Shown here: one piece after another, positions 18,801 to 26,219 of the stretch
How the letters are laid out: each line of letters opens with the position of its first letter
How positions within the stretch are numbered: the first letter of the stretch is position 1
NCBI RefSeq assembly: GCF_000280905.1
Contig: NZ_ALAP01000099.1
Coordinates: 24,996 to 88,995, forward strand
DNA: 64,000 bases
DNA from: Streptomyces sp. AA1529
Lineage (GTDB): Bacteria > Actinomycetota > Actinomycetes > Streptomycetales > Streptomycetaceae
Reading direction: 5' to 3'
Made by a program: the position numbers and the translations under genes
Notes under the pieces: generated by a model
What the model was told of the DNA's origin: nothing
Databases searched by the model: none
The model's input: the letters and a program-made list of their open reading frames with translations, nothing else

Positions 18801-19076
18801 CAACCGCTGCTGCGGGTCGAGCACTTCGGCCTCGCGCGGTGAGATCGTGAAGAAGACCGGGTCGAACGCGTCGATGTCCTCCAGGAACGCGCCGACCCGC
18901 TGGATCTCCCGGGTCGCGTCGAACACCGCTGCCGGATCCCAGCGTTCGGGCGGCACCGGCCCCACCGCGTCGCCCCCGCCGATCAGCAGTTCCCAGAACG
19001 CCTCCGTGTCCGGCGCCTGCGGGAAGCGCCCCGCCATGCCGACGACCGCCACCGCACCGCTGTCCGCGTCACTCAT
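12852..19076 (-). CDS. Type I PKS, fully reducing module KS-AT-DH-ER-KR-ACP
   Basis: 2074 residues. KS 8-425 has Cys172 (in SSCSSS rather than TACSSS), His307 and His346. AT about 540-855 has Ser628 (GHSQG) and YGSH at 728-731, close to the YASH of methylmalonyl-selective ATs. DH about 915-1190 has His924 in HxxxGxxxxP and Asp1109. ER about 1355-1685 has nucleotide loop HSAAGGLGLAAL at 1505. KR about 1705-1880 has ITGGLGALG, Ser1840, Tyr1853 and Asn1857. ACP has Ser2007 (LGLDSLMS). All catalytic residues are present, so each round should give a saturated, probably alpha-methylated unit; with one module it acts once or iteratively. No thioesterase domain. GGGGGAGGA precedes the ATG at 19076. 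Confidence 0.95.
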   Translation of the reverse strand: MSDADSGAVAVVGMAGRFPQAPDTEAFWELLIGGGDAVGPVPPERWDPAAVFDATREIQRVGAFLEDIDAFDPVFFTISPREAEVLDPQQRLMLETTWRALEDAGAPASALRGSRTGVYVGGLWHDYELLRKDRGAAVTQHSIVGNSLDIVSSRVSYHLGLTGPSLTLMSSCSSSLVAVHQACQALRSGEIEGALVGGSNLMLTPEVTVGLTHFGGLSPTGRCHAFGAAADGFVRGEGVAVVYLKRLADARRAGDRIRAVVAASAVNNDGGGESLVTPHPAAQRDLLRGVYASGRIPLDRLAYVEAHGTGTARGDAAEAQALGEVLGAARPGRALHIGSVKTNIGHLEPAAGLAGLVKAVLALEHGTVPPSLHAQVPNPAIDFTGLNLAVTRDPLPLEPGSFLGVNSFGWGGTNAHAVVTTPQAATAQPSARAARPAPARTPEQDRTPEQDSRAVREEPGAAARQEAGEPFLLPVSGHTPRALEERTRGIREQLAAGTSAPELARAMAWHRDHFAERCALLGPDLAEVARGRARRRGKVAFVFPGQGAQWAGMGAGLYGRDAAFTRAMDRCARALAPHAPRDVREMVTGGPAPRDVAEVQPALWAMSVSLAAAWRAAGVEPDVVVGHSQGEIAAATVAGVLTPEDGALVVCRRSGLLREIAGGGRMLAVDLAPDAARQAVAGFEGLVEPAVYNGPRSCVLSGDADSVLLLREILEADGVFCRLVDVDYGSHSPQVDPLLPRIREALAAVAPGPADTPLLSTVGLTRLRGPEADARYWAENLRRPVRFAEAVDTLIDEDVTHLVEVSPHPGLGAALRQLAEERPEPPVVLGTLRRDEGEHPDLMRAFAEAYVSGLPALGPRPARRPDAVPPPYPFQRERYWVAPGRHSGVRSGRLVPAEVPSTAGGVRESAVELDTGTHPWLADHRVHGTVLFPAGGFLALLHQSLHGGAHESGSAGRGTPVLRDVQLTGALAVGEEPVRTALVQRPGPGDSGALEVRSREAGSTGPAPGAEADAGWTRHCRATAARDSAPPAGGFPAHLLGAAPLDADGFYRDCAARDLDYGPAFRPIAGGHVAEAASGTGREALVRLELPPGSRSGALSGTPHPVLWDGMLQAALVVCDGPVLPRRVRRAAVAVTDADALWVHARPGAGGEVDLALFDTGQRPLGRLEGVLLTALPGGAGDAAETGRLTYRMRFVPRERPAAPAAGPDGAAGDGGLPGKVVVRGRPGVLPDMAGEDPAGADTVVFVAPQEGRDGLLELARLVGRCADENPSARLAVVVRRGDPDAGLYPGFVAVVQAEYPQFGTRLIETDTFDADLVAELAATEDRVVLSGGERLVGERVSGGPPAADPPWRTGSGAQPFRLGTPRPGDLSALCARPLERPRPGPGQVEVAVEAASLNFIDVMKAMGVYPDDHSPGRELLGLDCAGTVTAVGPGAGGVAVGDRVAACGFGVLASHALVEARHTARIPRELTAAQAAALPMVLVTAWYALMEVARLEPGETVLVHSAAGGLGLAALRVARLAGAEVIATAGTEEKREQLRAGGVEHVFDSRTLEWAEGVRAATGGRGVDVVLNSLPGAAIPLGLEALAEDGRFVEAGKRDIHRETSVELGAFRKAVSFTAVDVAGLLRRRPERFAALLATVWARVTGGELRPLPVREMPFTQAQEAFRTLSHGRHTGKLVLTEPIPSGGGTVPVAPQPLPGGRFRAAGSYLITGGLGALGMSLAEYLAASGAGALALVGRSAPRDPERVEALRERGVRVGVWSADVADEARMRTVLAEVRAQLPPLRGVFHAAGVLADATVANLDGALLTRVLRPKADGARVLHELTEGDALDLFVLFSSAAAFVGTAGQAAYAAANSALDALAAQRRAAGLPALSVQWGPVSGAGMATGTGRGDRLAARGLGSVPAEVCWRALRRYLESDEAQVACLDLDPRHWLESYPAAAALASWQPLAGTGGTVAPTELRSIPAARRREVVEAEVRRTAAAVLRLAPEKLPHDVPLRALGLDSLMSLELRNKLEAFLGVRLSPTLLWKYGTLARLAPALTALVEAGPEGEAGAGPRPPAAPAADEAGAHG

Positions 19077-19240
19077 CGGTCCTCCCCCGTGATCACGCCG
19101 CCGGTCCATCCTGGAGCCCTTTCCCCCCGGTGTCGACCCCCGCCCGCACCTCCCGCCCGCAGCGGTACGTGCGGACAACACGCCTCTGCGTCAGGGGTGT
19201 TGGGGAGCCCCGGGGCCACGCCCGGTGCGCGGGCGCCGCC

Positions 19241-20101
19241 TCACCGGAGCGAGGAGTCCTCGGCCCGGACGGGGAACGTCTGCGTACCGAGCACCGACAG
19301 CAGTTCCATCCGCTCGCGGGCCTCCGCGTCCGCCGGGGTGAGCACCAGCAACTGCTGCAGCCGGTCAGGGGCGACCAGGGTCTCGCAGTCCATCAGCAGC
19401 CGGCCCACGCGCGGATGGAGCAGGGTCTTGCGGTCGGCGCGCCGGACGGCCACCTCGTGCTCGTCCCACAGCCGCTCGAAGTGCTCGCTCGCGTCCCGCA
19501 GCCGGTCGACGAGGCCGGTGACCGCGGGGTCCCCGTACCGGCGGCCGACGGCCGCGCGCAGGTCCGCCACGAGCTGACGGGAGTGGTGCGCGTGCTCCTC
19601 GGGCGGATGGACGGCACGCACGGCGGGATCGGTGAACCAGCGGTACACGAGGTAGCGGCTGTCGCCGGAGCGGCGGGTGTGATCGCCCGTCAACAGGACG
19701 GCTGCCCGGTTCTGGGCGAGGACCTCGCCCAGGTCGGACAGCACCAGCGCCGGGGTGCCGCCGAGCAGGCCGAGCATCCGCACCAGGCCGGCCCGGGCCT
19801 GTCCGGCCGCCCCGTCGCCGGGCGCGGGCTGGTGCCCGGCCAGATGGAAGAGGTACTCGCGCTCGTCGTCGGACAGGCGCAGCGCCCGGGCCAGCGCCTC
19901 CAGCAACCCGGCCGAGGGGCGGCTGCTGCGTCCCTGCTCGAGGCGGACCACGTAGTCCACCGACATCCCGGCGAGCCCGGCCACCTCTTCCCGGCGCAGA
20001 CCGGCGGTGCGGCGCCGGGGCCCGGCGGCGATGCCCGCCTCGGCCGGGTCGATCGCCTCGCGGCGGTGGCGCAGGAAGGCGGCGAGCTGTTCGCGTTGCA
20101 T
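19241..20101 (-). CDS. XRE-family regulator with MmyB-like ligand domain
   Basis: 286 residues. An N-terminal helix-turn-helix (about 25-80; RRTAGLRREEVAGLAGMSVDYVVRLEQGRSSRPS) is followed by the MmyB-like domain (about 110-275) that in relatives binds fatty-acid-like ligands. Genes of this type usually sit back to back with a short-chain or aldo-keto oxidoreductase, as here: the aldo-keto reductase starts 168 bp away on the other strand, and that gap must hold both promoters. It also lies 164 bp upstream of the modular PKS start, so it could influence the biosynthetic genes, but the pairing with the reductase is the simpler reading. Confidence 0.88.
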   Translation of the reverse strand: MQREQLAAFLRHRREAIDPAEAGIAAGPRRRTAGLRREEVAGLAGMSVDYVVRLEQGRSSRPSAGLLEALARALRLSDDEREYLFHLAGHQPAPGDGAAGQARAGLVRMLGLLGGTPALVLSDLGEVLAQNRAAVLLTGDHTRRSGDSRYLVYRWFTDPAVRAVHPPEEHAHHSRQLVADLRAAVGRRYGDPAVTGLVDRLRDASEHFERLWDEHEVAVRRADRKTLLHPRVGRLLMDCETLVAPDRLQQLLVLTPADAEARERMELLSVLGTQTFPVRAEDSSLR

Positions 20102-20269
20102 GGCTCCATGGTCCTCTCGGCGGATGCGCCGATCCAGGGAGCGCCGCTCCCAGGATGCACGCTCCGCTCCCGCGAGCCGCGCTGCCGGAGCACAGTGGGA
20201 AGCCGGTCGACGACGAACACGACGGACCGGACACCACGAACACGTCGAACGCGACGAAGGGGAAGCTCG

Positions 20270-21265
20270 ATGCAGGCACGAACCCTGGGCAGCACCGGCC
20301 CGACCGTTTCCACCCTGGGCCTGGGTGCCATGGGTATGTCGGGCGCCTACGGTGCGACCGACAGGGCGGAGAGCATCGCCACCGTGCACGCCGCCTTGGA
20401 CGCAGGCGTCACGCTGATCGACACCGGCGACTTCTACGCCATGGGACACAATGAACTGCTGCTCGCGGAGGCGCTGCGCGGCCGGGACCGGGACACCTAC
20501 ACACTGAGCGTCAAATTCGGCATGCTGCGCGGGCCCGGCGCGGGCTTCGGCGGATGCGACGCCCGGCCGGAGGCGGTGAAGAACTTCCTCGCCTACTCGC
20601 TGACCCGGCTGGGCACCGACCACATCGACCTCTACCGCCCGGCCCGGCTGGACCCCTCCGTACCGATCGAGGAGACGGTGGGCGCGATCAAGGAGATGGT
20701 CGACGCCGGACACGTACGGCACATCGGCCTCTCGGAGGTCGACGCGGCGACGGTCCGCCGGGCGCAGGCCGTGCACCCGATCGCCGACCTGCAGATCGAG
20801 TACTCGCTGATCTCCCGCGCGGTGGAGGCCGACATCCTGCCCACCCTGCGCGAGCTCGGCGTGGGCCTGACCGCCTACGGAGTCCTCGGCCGCGGGCTCA
20901 TCTCCGGACACTGGACCCCCGGCCGCACCGCCGGCCCCGGCGACATGCGCGGCTCCAGCCCCCGGTTCTCCGAAGGCAACGTGGAACACAACCTCACCCT
21001 GGTGGAGGCGCTGCGCCGGGTCGCGGAGGCCAAGGGCTGCAGCGTCGCGCAGCTGGCCATCGCCTGGGTGGCCGCCCAGGGCGACGACATCGTCCCCCTG
21101 GTCGGCGCCCGCACCCGCGAGCGACTCGCCGAGGCGCTCCCCGCGACGGAACTGACCCTGACCACGGAGGACCTGGCCGCCATCGAGCGCGCCGTGCCGC
21201 CGGGCGCCGCACGCGGAGACCGGTACCCGTCCGCACTCATGGCGGGCCTCGGCGCGGGCAACTGA
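20270..21265 (+). CDS. Aldo/keto reductase
   Basis: 331 residues, an (alpha/beta)8-barrel NADPH-dependent carbonyl reductase. GVTLIDTGDFYAMGHNELLLAEALRG carries the catalytic Asp and Tyr, and TLSVKFG the catalytic Lys. The usual active-site His position reads IDLYRPARLDP (Ala in place of His), a variant I associate with actinobacterial members. The ATG at 20270 follows an AAGGGGAAG ribosome-binding site. It is divergent from the MmyB-type regulator, its probable controller. It converges with the SARP gene over only 29 bp. Confidence 0.88.
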   Translation: MQARTLGSTGPTVSTLGLGAMGMSGAYGATDRAESIATVHAALDAGVTLIDTGDFYAMGHNELLLAEALRGRDRDTYTLSVKFGMLRGPGAGFGGCDARPEAVKNFLAYSLTRLGTDHIDLYRPARLDPSVPIEETVGAIKEMVDAGHVRHIGLSEVDAATVRRAQAVHPIADLQIEYSLISRAVEADILPTLRELGVGLTAYGVLGRGLISGHWTPGRTAGPGDMRGSSPRFSEGNVEHNLTLVEALRRVAEAKGCSVAQLAIAWVAAQGDDIVPLVGARTRERLAEALPATELTLTTEDLAAIERAVPPGAARGDRYPSALMAGLGAGN

Positions 21266-21294
21266 TCCGGGCCGCGTTCCGGAGGCCTCCCCGG

Positions 21295-23238
21295 TCACCC
21301 TCCGGCGCGGCCCGCGCACGCTTCGGCCGCCGCGCGGTAGCGCTCGACCGGCCCGAGGGTGAGCACGCCGCTGGCGGCACCTGCCTGTTCGGTGCGGGCA
21401 CCCCGCAGCGCCGCTGCGGCCCGCGCGGCGGTGCCGGGCTCCTCCAGGCGGGCGGCGGCGTGCGCGGTCAGGCACCAGAGCGCTTCCTGGAGGTGGTCGT
21501 ACGGCGGCTCCGGGACGGTGGCGAGGGCCGCGCGGGCCTCGGCCGGACGCTCCCGGGCGAGGAGCACGAGCGGCGCCGCCCAGGGCAGATACGGTCCCCA
21601 GTCCAGCTGCGGGTCGGCGGGGGCCGGGCGGCCGTGCAGCAGACGCAGACCGAGCAGCGCGAGCGGCAGCAGGCCGCGGTGCAGCCCCGGCATCCCGGCT
21701 GTGCGCAGGGCACCGTCGGCGGCGCGGTAGGCGCCCGCGGCGGCTGCCGGGGACGGCCCGTCGGGTCCGGTGCTCCGCGCTGCGGCGGCCCGGGCCCGGA
21801 ACCAGGCGGTGAGGACCGGGACGAGCGGGGCCTCGTGGACGGCGGCGACCGCTTCGGCGGCGGCCGCGTGCCCGGCGGCGCCCGCCAGGTCACCGACGGC
21901 CGAGGCGGACTGCAGGCGGATGAGCCGGCCCAGGATGGCGAAGGTCGGCAGCTCGTGCCGGGTGGCCAGGGCGACGAGTTCGGCACCGATGGCGTCCCGC
22001 CGCAACGCGAGCCCCGGGCGCCCGAAGGACTGCAGGAAGACGCCGTTGAGCGCGAAGGCCAGCAGCGCGGGATCGCCCAGGCCCCGCGCGAGCGCCTCGG
22101 CCCGGTGCGCGGCCTCGTACCCGGCCCGCAGCGCTGCCCCGCGCAGGTCGCCGCTGCGGCTCTCGACGGCGACGGTGGCCAGCAGCCGCGCCCGCAGCGC
22201 GGGAGGACCGTCGGGTCCCAGGGCCCGTAGCGTGCGCTCGGCGAGTGCCACGACGGCGCGGCACTGCTCCGGATCGTCGGCACGGCTCCAGATCGAGGGC
22301 ACGTCGTAGGCGCCGACGACCCGGGCGGTCAGTTCGGTGTCCCCCGTGCGCTCGGCGGCCCGGGCGGCGGCGAGCCGGTCGCGCCGCGAGAGGACGAGCG
22401 CGTCGCTGCCCGCCAGGGCCAGGGTGCGGGCCAGTTCCACGGTGGTACGGGGGCCGAGCCGGGCAGCGGCCCCGGAGCGGAGGTCGAGGGCCGGTTCGAG
22501 GGACGCGGATCCGTCGAGGATCTCCGCCTCCAGCCGCCGCAGTTCGGTTCCGGGGTCGAGCCCCAGTTGTTCGACGAGCATCGTGCGGGCCCGGCGGAGC
22601 GTGGCCAGCGCGTCGGCCTGGCGTCCGTCCCGGTGCAGGGCGCGTGCCAGCAGCGCCCAGGCCGCCTCGCGCCAGGGGTGCTCGTCGGAGTGTGCGCCGA
22701 GTTCGGCGACGAGTCCGCCGCTCGCCCCCGCGTCGAGGAGAAGGCCGGCCCGGAGCTCGATCCCCTGCAGCCGCAACTCCTCCAGCCGGGCGCGCTCCCG
22801 CTGCGCCCAGGCGGCGTCGGGCAGGTCGGCGTAGGCCGGTCCGCGCCAGGAGGAGAGGACCTCGCCGAGCGCGGCGACCTCGCCGGGGGAGCGGCGGGCG
22901 CGTTCCAGGACGTCCTGGAACCGGTGCGCGTCCACGGCCTCGCGCGGCAGCCGCAATGCGTAGCCGGAACCCTCCGTGACCAGGATCCGCGGCGGGGTGC
23001 GCGGCGGCCGGTCGGGCTCGACGGCGCGGCGCAGGGCGGCGACGAAGGTGCGCAGCGCACCCGGGCCGCGGGCCGGGGGCTCGGGCCACAGGTCCGCCAC
23101 CAGGGTGTCGGTGGCCACCATCCGCCCCTCGGCGGCGACGAGCCGGGCGAGCACCTCCCGGTGCCGGGGTCCGCCCAGCGCGATCGGGGTGCCGTCGCCG
23201 CGCAGCGCCCGCACCGGGCCCAGTACATCGATCCGCAT
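21295..23238 (-). CDS. SARP/BTAD-type transcriptional regulator
   Basis: 647 residues. An OmpR-like winged helix (about 1-95; MRIDVLGPVRALRGDG...LGGPRHREVLARLVAAEGRMVATDTLVADLWPE) is followed by a bacterial transcriptional activation domain (about 97-245). A long TPR-like helical region without a recognisable ATPase P-loop completes it. SARPs activate antibiotic and other specialised-metabolite genes by binding direct heptameric repeats near promoters. It is divergent from the alpha/beta hydrolase (111-bp gap). Whether it controls the biosynthetic locus 2 kb away cannot be told from sequence. Confidence 0.88.
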   Translation of the reverse strand: MRIDVLGPVRALRGDGTPIALGGPRHREVLARLVAAEGRMVATDTLVADLWPEPPARGPGALRTFVAALRRAVEPDRPPRTPPRILVTEGSGYALRLPREAVDAHRFQDVLERARRSPGEVAALGEVLSSWRGPAYADLPDAAWAQRERARLEELRLQGIELRAGLLLDAGASGGLVAELGAHSDEHPWREAAWALLARALHRDGRQADALATLRRARTMLVEQLGLDPGTELRRLEAEILDGSASLEPALDLRSGAAARLGPRTTVELARTLALAGSDALVLSRRDRLAAARAAERTGDTELTARVVGAYDVPSIWSRADDPEQCRAVVALAERTLRALGPDGPPALRARLLATVAVESRSGDLRGAALRAGYEAAHRAEALARGLGDPALLAFALNGVFLQSFGRPGLALRRDAIGAELVALATRHELPTFAILGRLIRLQSASAVGDLAGAAGHAAAAEAVAAVHEAPLVPVLTAWFRARAAAARSTGPDGPSPAAAAGAYRAADGALRTAGMPGLHRGLLPLALLGLRLLHGRPAPADPQLDWGPYLPWAAPLVLLARERPAEARAALATVPEPPYDHLQEALWCLTAHAAARLEEPGTAARAAAALRGARTEQAGAASGVLTLGPVERYRAAAEACAGRAGG

Positions 23239-23349
23239 GCCCCCATCCTGCGCCCGACGGCTCCGCTCCGCCGCGCCGTACTGATCGGCTGCTCATCGGG
23301 CTGGTGCACCGTGGTCCGGTCAGTCGCCCGACCTGGGGAAAGGACCCTT

Positions 23350-24237
23350 ATGACACCCGCCCCGCCGGCCCTGCCCGGCTTCGACCACCTCCGCGTGCCC
23401 GGTGCGGAGGGCGTGGAGCTCTCCGTCGCCACCGGCGGCAGCGGCACCCCCGTGGTGCTGCTGCACGGCTTCCCGCAGACCCGCCTGATGTGGCGGCACG
23501 TCGCGCCGCTGCTGGCCGCCGAGCACACGGTGATCTGCCCCGACCTGCGTGGCTACGGCGCCAGCGACAAGCCGGCGCCCGCGGCCGCGGACGTGTACGC
23601 CAAGCGCACCATGGCCGCCGACATCGTCGCCGCCGCGGCGGCGCTGGGGCACGACCGGTTCGCGCTCGTCGGTCATGACCGCGGCGCGCTCGTCGCCTTC
23701 CGGGCCGGGCTGGACCATCCCGAGACCGTCACCCACCTCGGCATCCTCGACGTCGTGCCCACGCTGGACATGTGGAACGTGCTGCAGGGGGTCCCGGCCG
23801 CGGTCGGCTACCACCTGTTCCTGATGGCCCAGCCGCCGGGACTGCCCGAGACGATGATCGCCAACAGCGCCGACGCGTTCTTCGGGTCCTTCCTCGACGC
23901 CTGGGCGGGGGACCGGGCGGCGATCCCGGATCCGGTGCGGAGCGCGTACCTGCGGGCGAGTGCCGCTGCGGTGCCCTCGATCGTGGCCGACTACCGGGCC
24001 TCCGCCGGTGTCGACGTCGACCACGACCAGGCGGACCTGGACGCCGGTTCCCAGCTCGCGATGCCCGTCACCGTCGTCCAGCAGGACTGGGGAGCGCGGC
24101 TCGGGTACGACGCAGCGCAGGTGTGGCAGGCGTGGGCGCCCGACCTCGACCACCGTCTCACCGGCGCGGGGCACTTCATGGCCGAGGAGGCGCCCGAGGA
24201 GATCGCGGGGGCGGTCCGGGAGCTGCTGGCGCGCTGA
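23350..24237 (+). CDS. Alpha/beta hydrolase, epoxide hydrolase/haloacetate dehalogenase type
   Basis: 295 residues. The oxyanion segment is LLHGFPQTRLMWRHVAP and the nucleophile elbow VGHDRGALVA has Asp, as in epoxide hydrolases and fluoroacetate dehalogenases. The C-terminal catalytic His lies in GAGHFMAEEAPEEIAG. Asp rather than Ser makes simple esterase activity unlikely. GGGAAAGGA precedes the ATG at 23350. It is divergent from the SARP gene and ends before a strong hairpin. Confidence 0.85.
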   Translation: MTPAPPALPGFDHLRVPGAEGVELSVATGGSGTPVVLLHGFPQTRLMWRHVAPLLAAEHTVICPDLRGYGASDKPAPAAADVYAKRTMAADIVAAAAALGHDRFALVGHDRGALVAFRAGLDHPETVTHLGILDVVPTLDMWNVLQGVPAAVGYHLFLMAQPPGLPETMIANSADAFFGSFLDAWAGDRAAIPDPVRSAYLRASAAAVPSIVADYRASAGVDVDHDQADLDAGSQLAMPVTVVQQDWGARLGYDAAQVWQAWAPDLDHRLTGAGHFMAEEAPEEIAGAVRELLAR

Positions 24238-24251
24238 CGGTGCGCCGTCGC

Positions 24252-24283
24252 GGACCGTGCACGGGCCGGACCGTGCACGGTCC
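24252..24283. terminator. 13-bp-stem hairpin between convergent genes
   Basis: GGACCGTGCACGG (24252-24264) pairs perfectly with CCGTGCACGGTCC (24271-24283) around a 6-nt loop. The right half is itself part of a 16-bp palindrome (24268-24283). It lies 14 bp after the hydrolase stop and 28 bp from the end of the convergent DoxX gene, so a bidirectional terminator is the simplest reading. Confidence 0.65.
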
Positions 24284-24311
24284 CGCCCGCCGCCGGACCG
24301 CGGAGCGGTGC

Positions 24312-24674
24312 TCACAGCCGTGCAGTCCCCAGCCAGGCGGTGGTGGCAGCGGCGCACAGGAGCGTGAGGTCGAGCGCGATCCTGCGGTCCCCGAGCCGCA
24401 GATGGACACCGATCGCACCGATCTGCAGGACCGTGAATCCCAGGGCGGCGGCCGGGGCCGGCGAGGGTGCGATGCCGGTCGCGGGCGGCAGCACCAGCCC
24501 GAGCGCACCGAGCACTTCGAGCAGCCCGATCCCCCGGACGGCCGGCATCGGCACACTGTCCACCCAGGCCATCCTCGGCCGGAGCCGCGCGCGGCTGCGG
24601 ACCGCTTTCGCTCCGCCCCCGTAGAGGGAGAAGAGCGCGAGGGGACCGGCGACGAGCCGGTATGCGACGTTCAC
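24312..24674 (-). CDS. DoxX-like membrane protein
   Basis: 120 residues, four predicted hydrophobic segments (about 5-20, 45-65, 72-90, 98-118) and the DoxX-like layout with GIGLLEVLGALGLVLPPATG. Family members are small integral membrane proteins, some linked to redox systems, but this one has no assigned role. It reads in the same direction as the cupin gene upstream but ends at its own hairpin. Confidence 0.75.
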   Translation of the reverse strand: MNVAYRLVAGPLALFSLYGGGAKAVRSRARLRPRMAWVDSVPMPAVRGIGLLEVLGALGLVLPPATGIAPSPAPAAALGFTVLQIGAIGVHLRLGDRRIALDLTLLCAAATTAWLGTARL

Positions 24675-24713
24675 AGTTCCGCTCCGGGACGGTCGGTGGA
24701 AAGTGACATGCCG

Positions 24714-25247
24714 TCATCGAGGGGAGGGGCGTGCGGACTTCGGACCGCCTGTGCCGGGGGCGAAGTCGGTGGCCGGTTCGGTGGCGTACCGGCTCATCGT
24801 GCGGATGTGTGCCCCGGGTGACGACGTCTCCTCGGCGCTCAGGTCCCGGAGGTCCCGGAAGTACTGCACATAGAGGTCGGGGGTGAAGGTGCTGAGCAGC
24901 ACGGCCGGCCGGTCGGAGACGTTGGCGAAGGTGTGCGGGGCTCCCGGCGGGACCATCACCAGCGTTCCCGCCGGTGCGTCGTGCTCCTGCTCCCCGACCG
25001 TGAACCGCACGGTGCCGGAGACGACGTAGAAGCCCTCGTCGTGCTCCGCGTGGCGGTGCTGCGGCGGGCCGGCGGTGCGGGGTGCGAGGACGGACTCGGC
25101 GATCCCCAGCCGGTGCCCGGTGGTGCTGCCGTCCTCGAGTATGCGCAGGCGGGTGGTGCCCAGCGCGATCGTCTCGCCCTCGTCCGGACCGACCACCGAT
25201 ACCGCGGGGTCGGCTGCCGGGGCGCTGTTCGTCGGTTCGTCAGCCAT
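24714..25247 (-). CDS. Cupin-domain protein
   Basis: 177 residues with one cupin barrel. The first metal motif is PPQHRHAEHDEGFYVVSGTVRFTVG (H-x-H...E) and the second is PPGAPHTFANVSD. Single-domain cupins of this layout are often dioxygenases or small-molecule sensors; the substrate is unknown. The ATG at 25247 is back to back with the LysR regulator (80-bp gap containing a LysR-type box), so it is the probable target of that regulator. Confidence 0.82.
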   Translation of the reverse strand: MADEPTNSAPAADPAVSVVGPDEGETIALGTTRLRILEDGSTTGHRLGIAESVLAPRTAGPPQHRHAEHDEGFYVVSGTVRFTVGEQEHDAPAGTLVMVPPGAPHTFANVSDRPAVLLSTFTPDLYVQYFRDLRDLSAEETSSPGAHIRTMSRYATEPATDFAPGTGGPKSARPSPR

Positions 25248-25301
25248 GGCCCGATTCCACCCGCGGGGCGCCGCCCGCGTCCAAGACCCGTTCAGCGCAT
25301 G

Positions 25302-25320
25302 CGATACCGCGGGGGTATCG
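25302..25320. promoter_or_regulatory. LysR-type operator (T-N11-A inverted repeat)
   Basis: CGATACC (25302-25308) and GGTATCG (25314-25320) form perfect 7-bp arms around 5 bp. T25305 and A25317 give the T-N11-A spacing of LysR boxes. The site ends 7 bp before the lysR start, so binding should block its own expression, and it lies 55 bp upstream of the cupin start. Confidence 0.7.
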
Positions 25321-25327
25321 TCGCAGG

Positions 25328-26179
25328 ATGGAGCTACGCACGCTGCGCTACTTCGTGGCGGTCGCCGAGGAACTCCACTTCGGCCGGGCGGCCGCCCGGC
25401 TGCACATGAGCCAGCCGCCGCTGAGCCGGGCGATCAAACAGCTGGAGACCGAACTCGGTGCTGTGCTGTTCCACCGGTCGTCCTCGGGTGTCGCCCTCAC
25501 CCCGGCGGGAGAGGTGCTGCTCGACGAGGCGCGGACGCTGCTCGCCGGGGCCGACCGGGTCCGGGCCCGGGTGGCGGCGGCGTCCGGTGCCGACGTCCTC
25601 ACCGTCGGGCTCCTCGGGGACAGCACCGACCCCGGTGTGCGGCAGCTGGCCGCCACCTGCCGCCTGCGCCGTCCGCAGCTGGAGGTCCGGCTCCGGGAGA
25701 CCGATCTGAGCGATCCCACCTGCGGGCTGCACCGGGGCCTGGTGGACCTGGCCCTCACCCGCGCCCCGTTCGACGAGACCGGCCTGGCCGTGCGCGAGTT
25801 GCGCGCCGATCCGGTGGGGGCGCTGCTGCGCAGCGACGATCCGCCGGCGCGCCGCGGGCGGTTGCGGTCGTCCGAGCTCGCGGACCGCCGCTGGTTCGTC
25901 TTCCCGGCAGGCACCGACTCCCGCTGGCAGGCGTACTGGAGCGGGGGCGAGCGCCGTGAGGGGCCGGTGGTGCGCACCGTCCAGGAGTGCCGGCAGGCCG
26001 TCCTGTGGAACGGCACGGTGGGCATGACCCTCCTGGACCACCGGCCTCCTGAGGGGCTGACCGTGGTGCCGCTGACGGACCTGCCGCCGAGCCGTGTGGT
26101 GGTGGCGTGGAAGGAGGGCGACCGGAATCCGCTGATCCGCTCGTTCGTCCGGATCGCGCTGGAGGTCTACCGCGGCTGA
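25328..26179 (+). CDS. LysR-family transcriptional regulator
   Basis: 283 residues. Residues 1-60 are the canonical winged helix (MELRTLRYFVAVAEELHFGRAAARLHMSQPPLSRAIKQLE), followed by a periplasmic-binding-like effector domain (about 88-280). It is divergent from the cupin gene with a LysR box in the gap. Autorepression and effector-dependent activation of the cupin gene are the expected behaviour of the family. It converges with the TetR gene across 40 bp. Confidence 0.92.
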   Translation: MELRTLRYFVAVAEELHFGRAAARLHMSQPPLSRAIKQLETELGAVLFHRSSSGVALTPAGEVLLDEARTLLAGADRVRARVAAASGADVLTVGLLGDSTDPGVRQLAATCRLRRPQLEVRLRETDLSDPTCGLHRGLVDLALTRAPFDETGLAVRELRADPVGALLRSDDPPARRGRLRSSELADRRWFVFPAGTDSRWQAYWSGGERREGPVVRTVQECRQAVLWNGTVGMTLLDHRPPEGLTVVPLTDLPPSRVVVAWKEGDRNPLIRSFVRIALEVYRG

Positions 26180-26219
26180 GCTGCCGCACCGGTGGCCGGT
26201 ACGCGGCGGGCGCGGAAGG

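Noticed and set aside
24252..24283. The 16-bp palindrome as an operator or attachment site
   Set aside because: It pairs with the copy just upstream to make a 13-bp hairpin between convergent genes, which fits a terminator better; no integrase is near.
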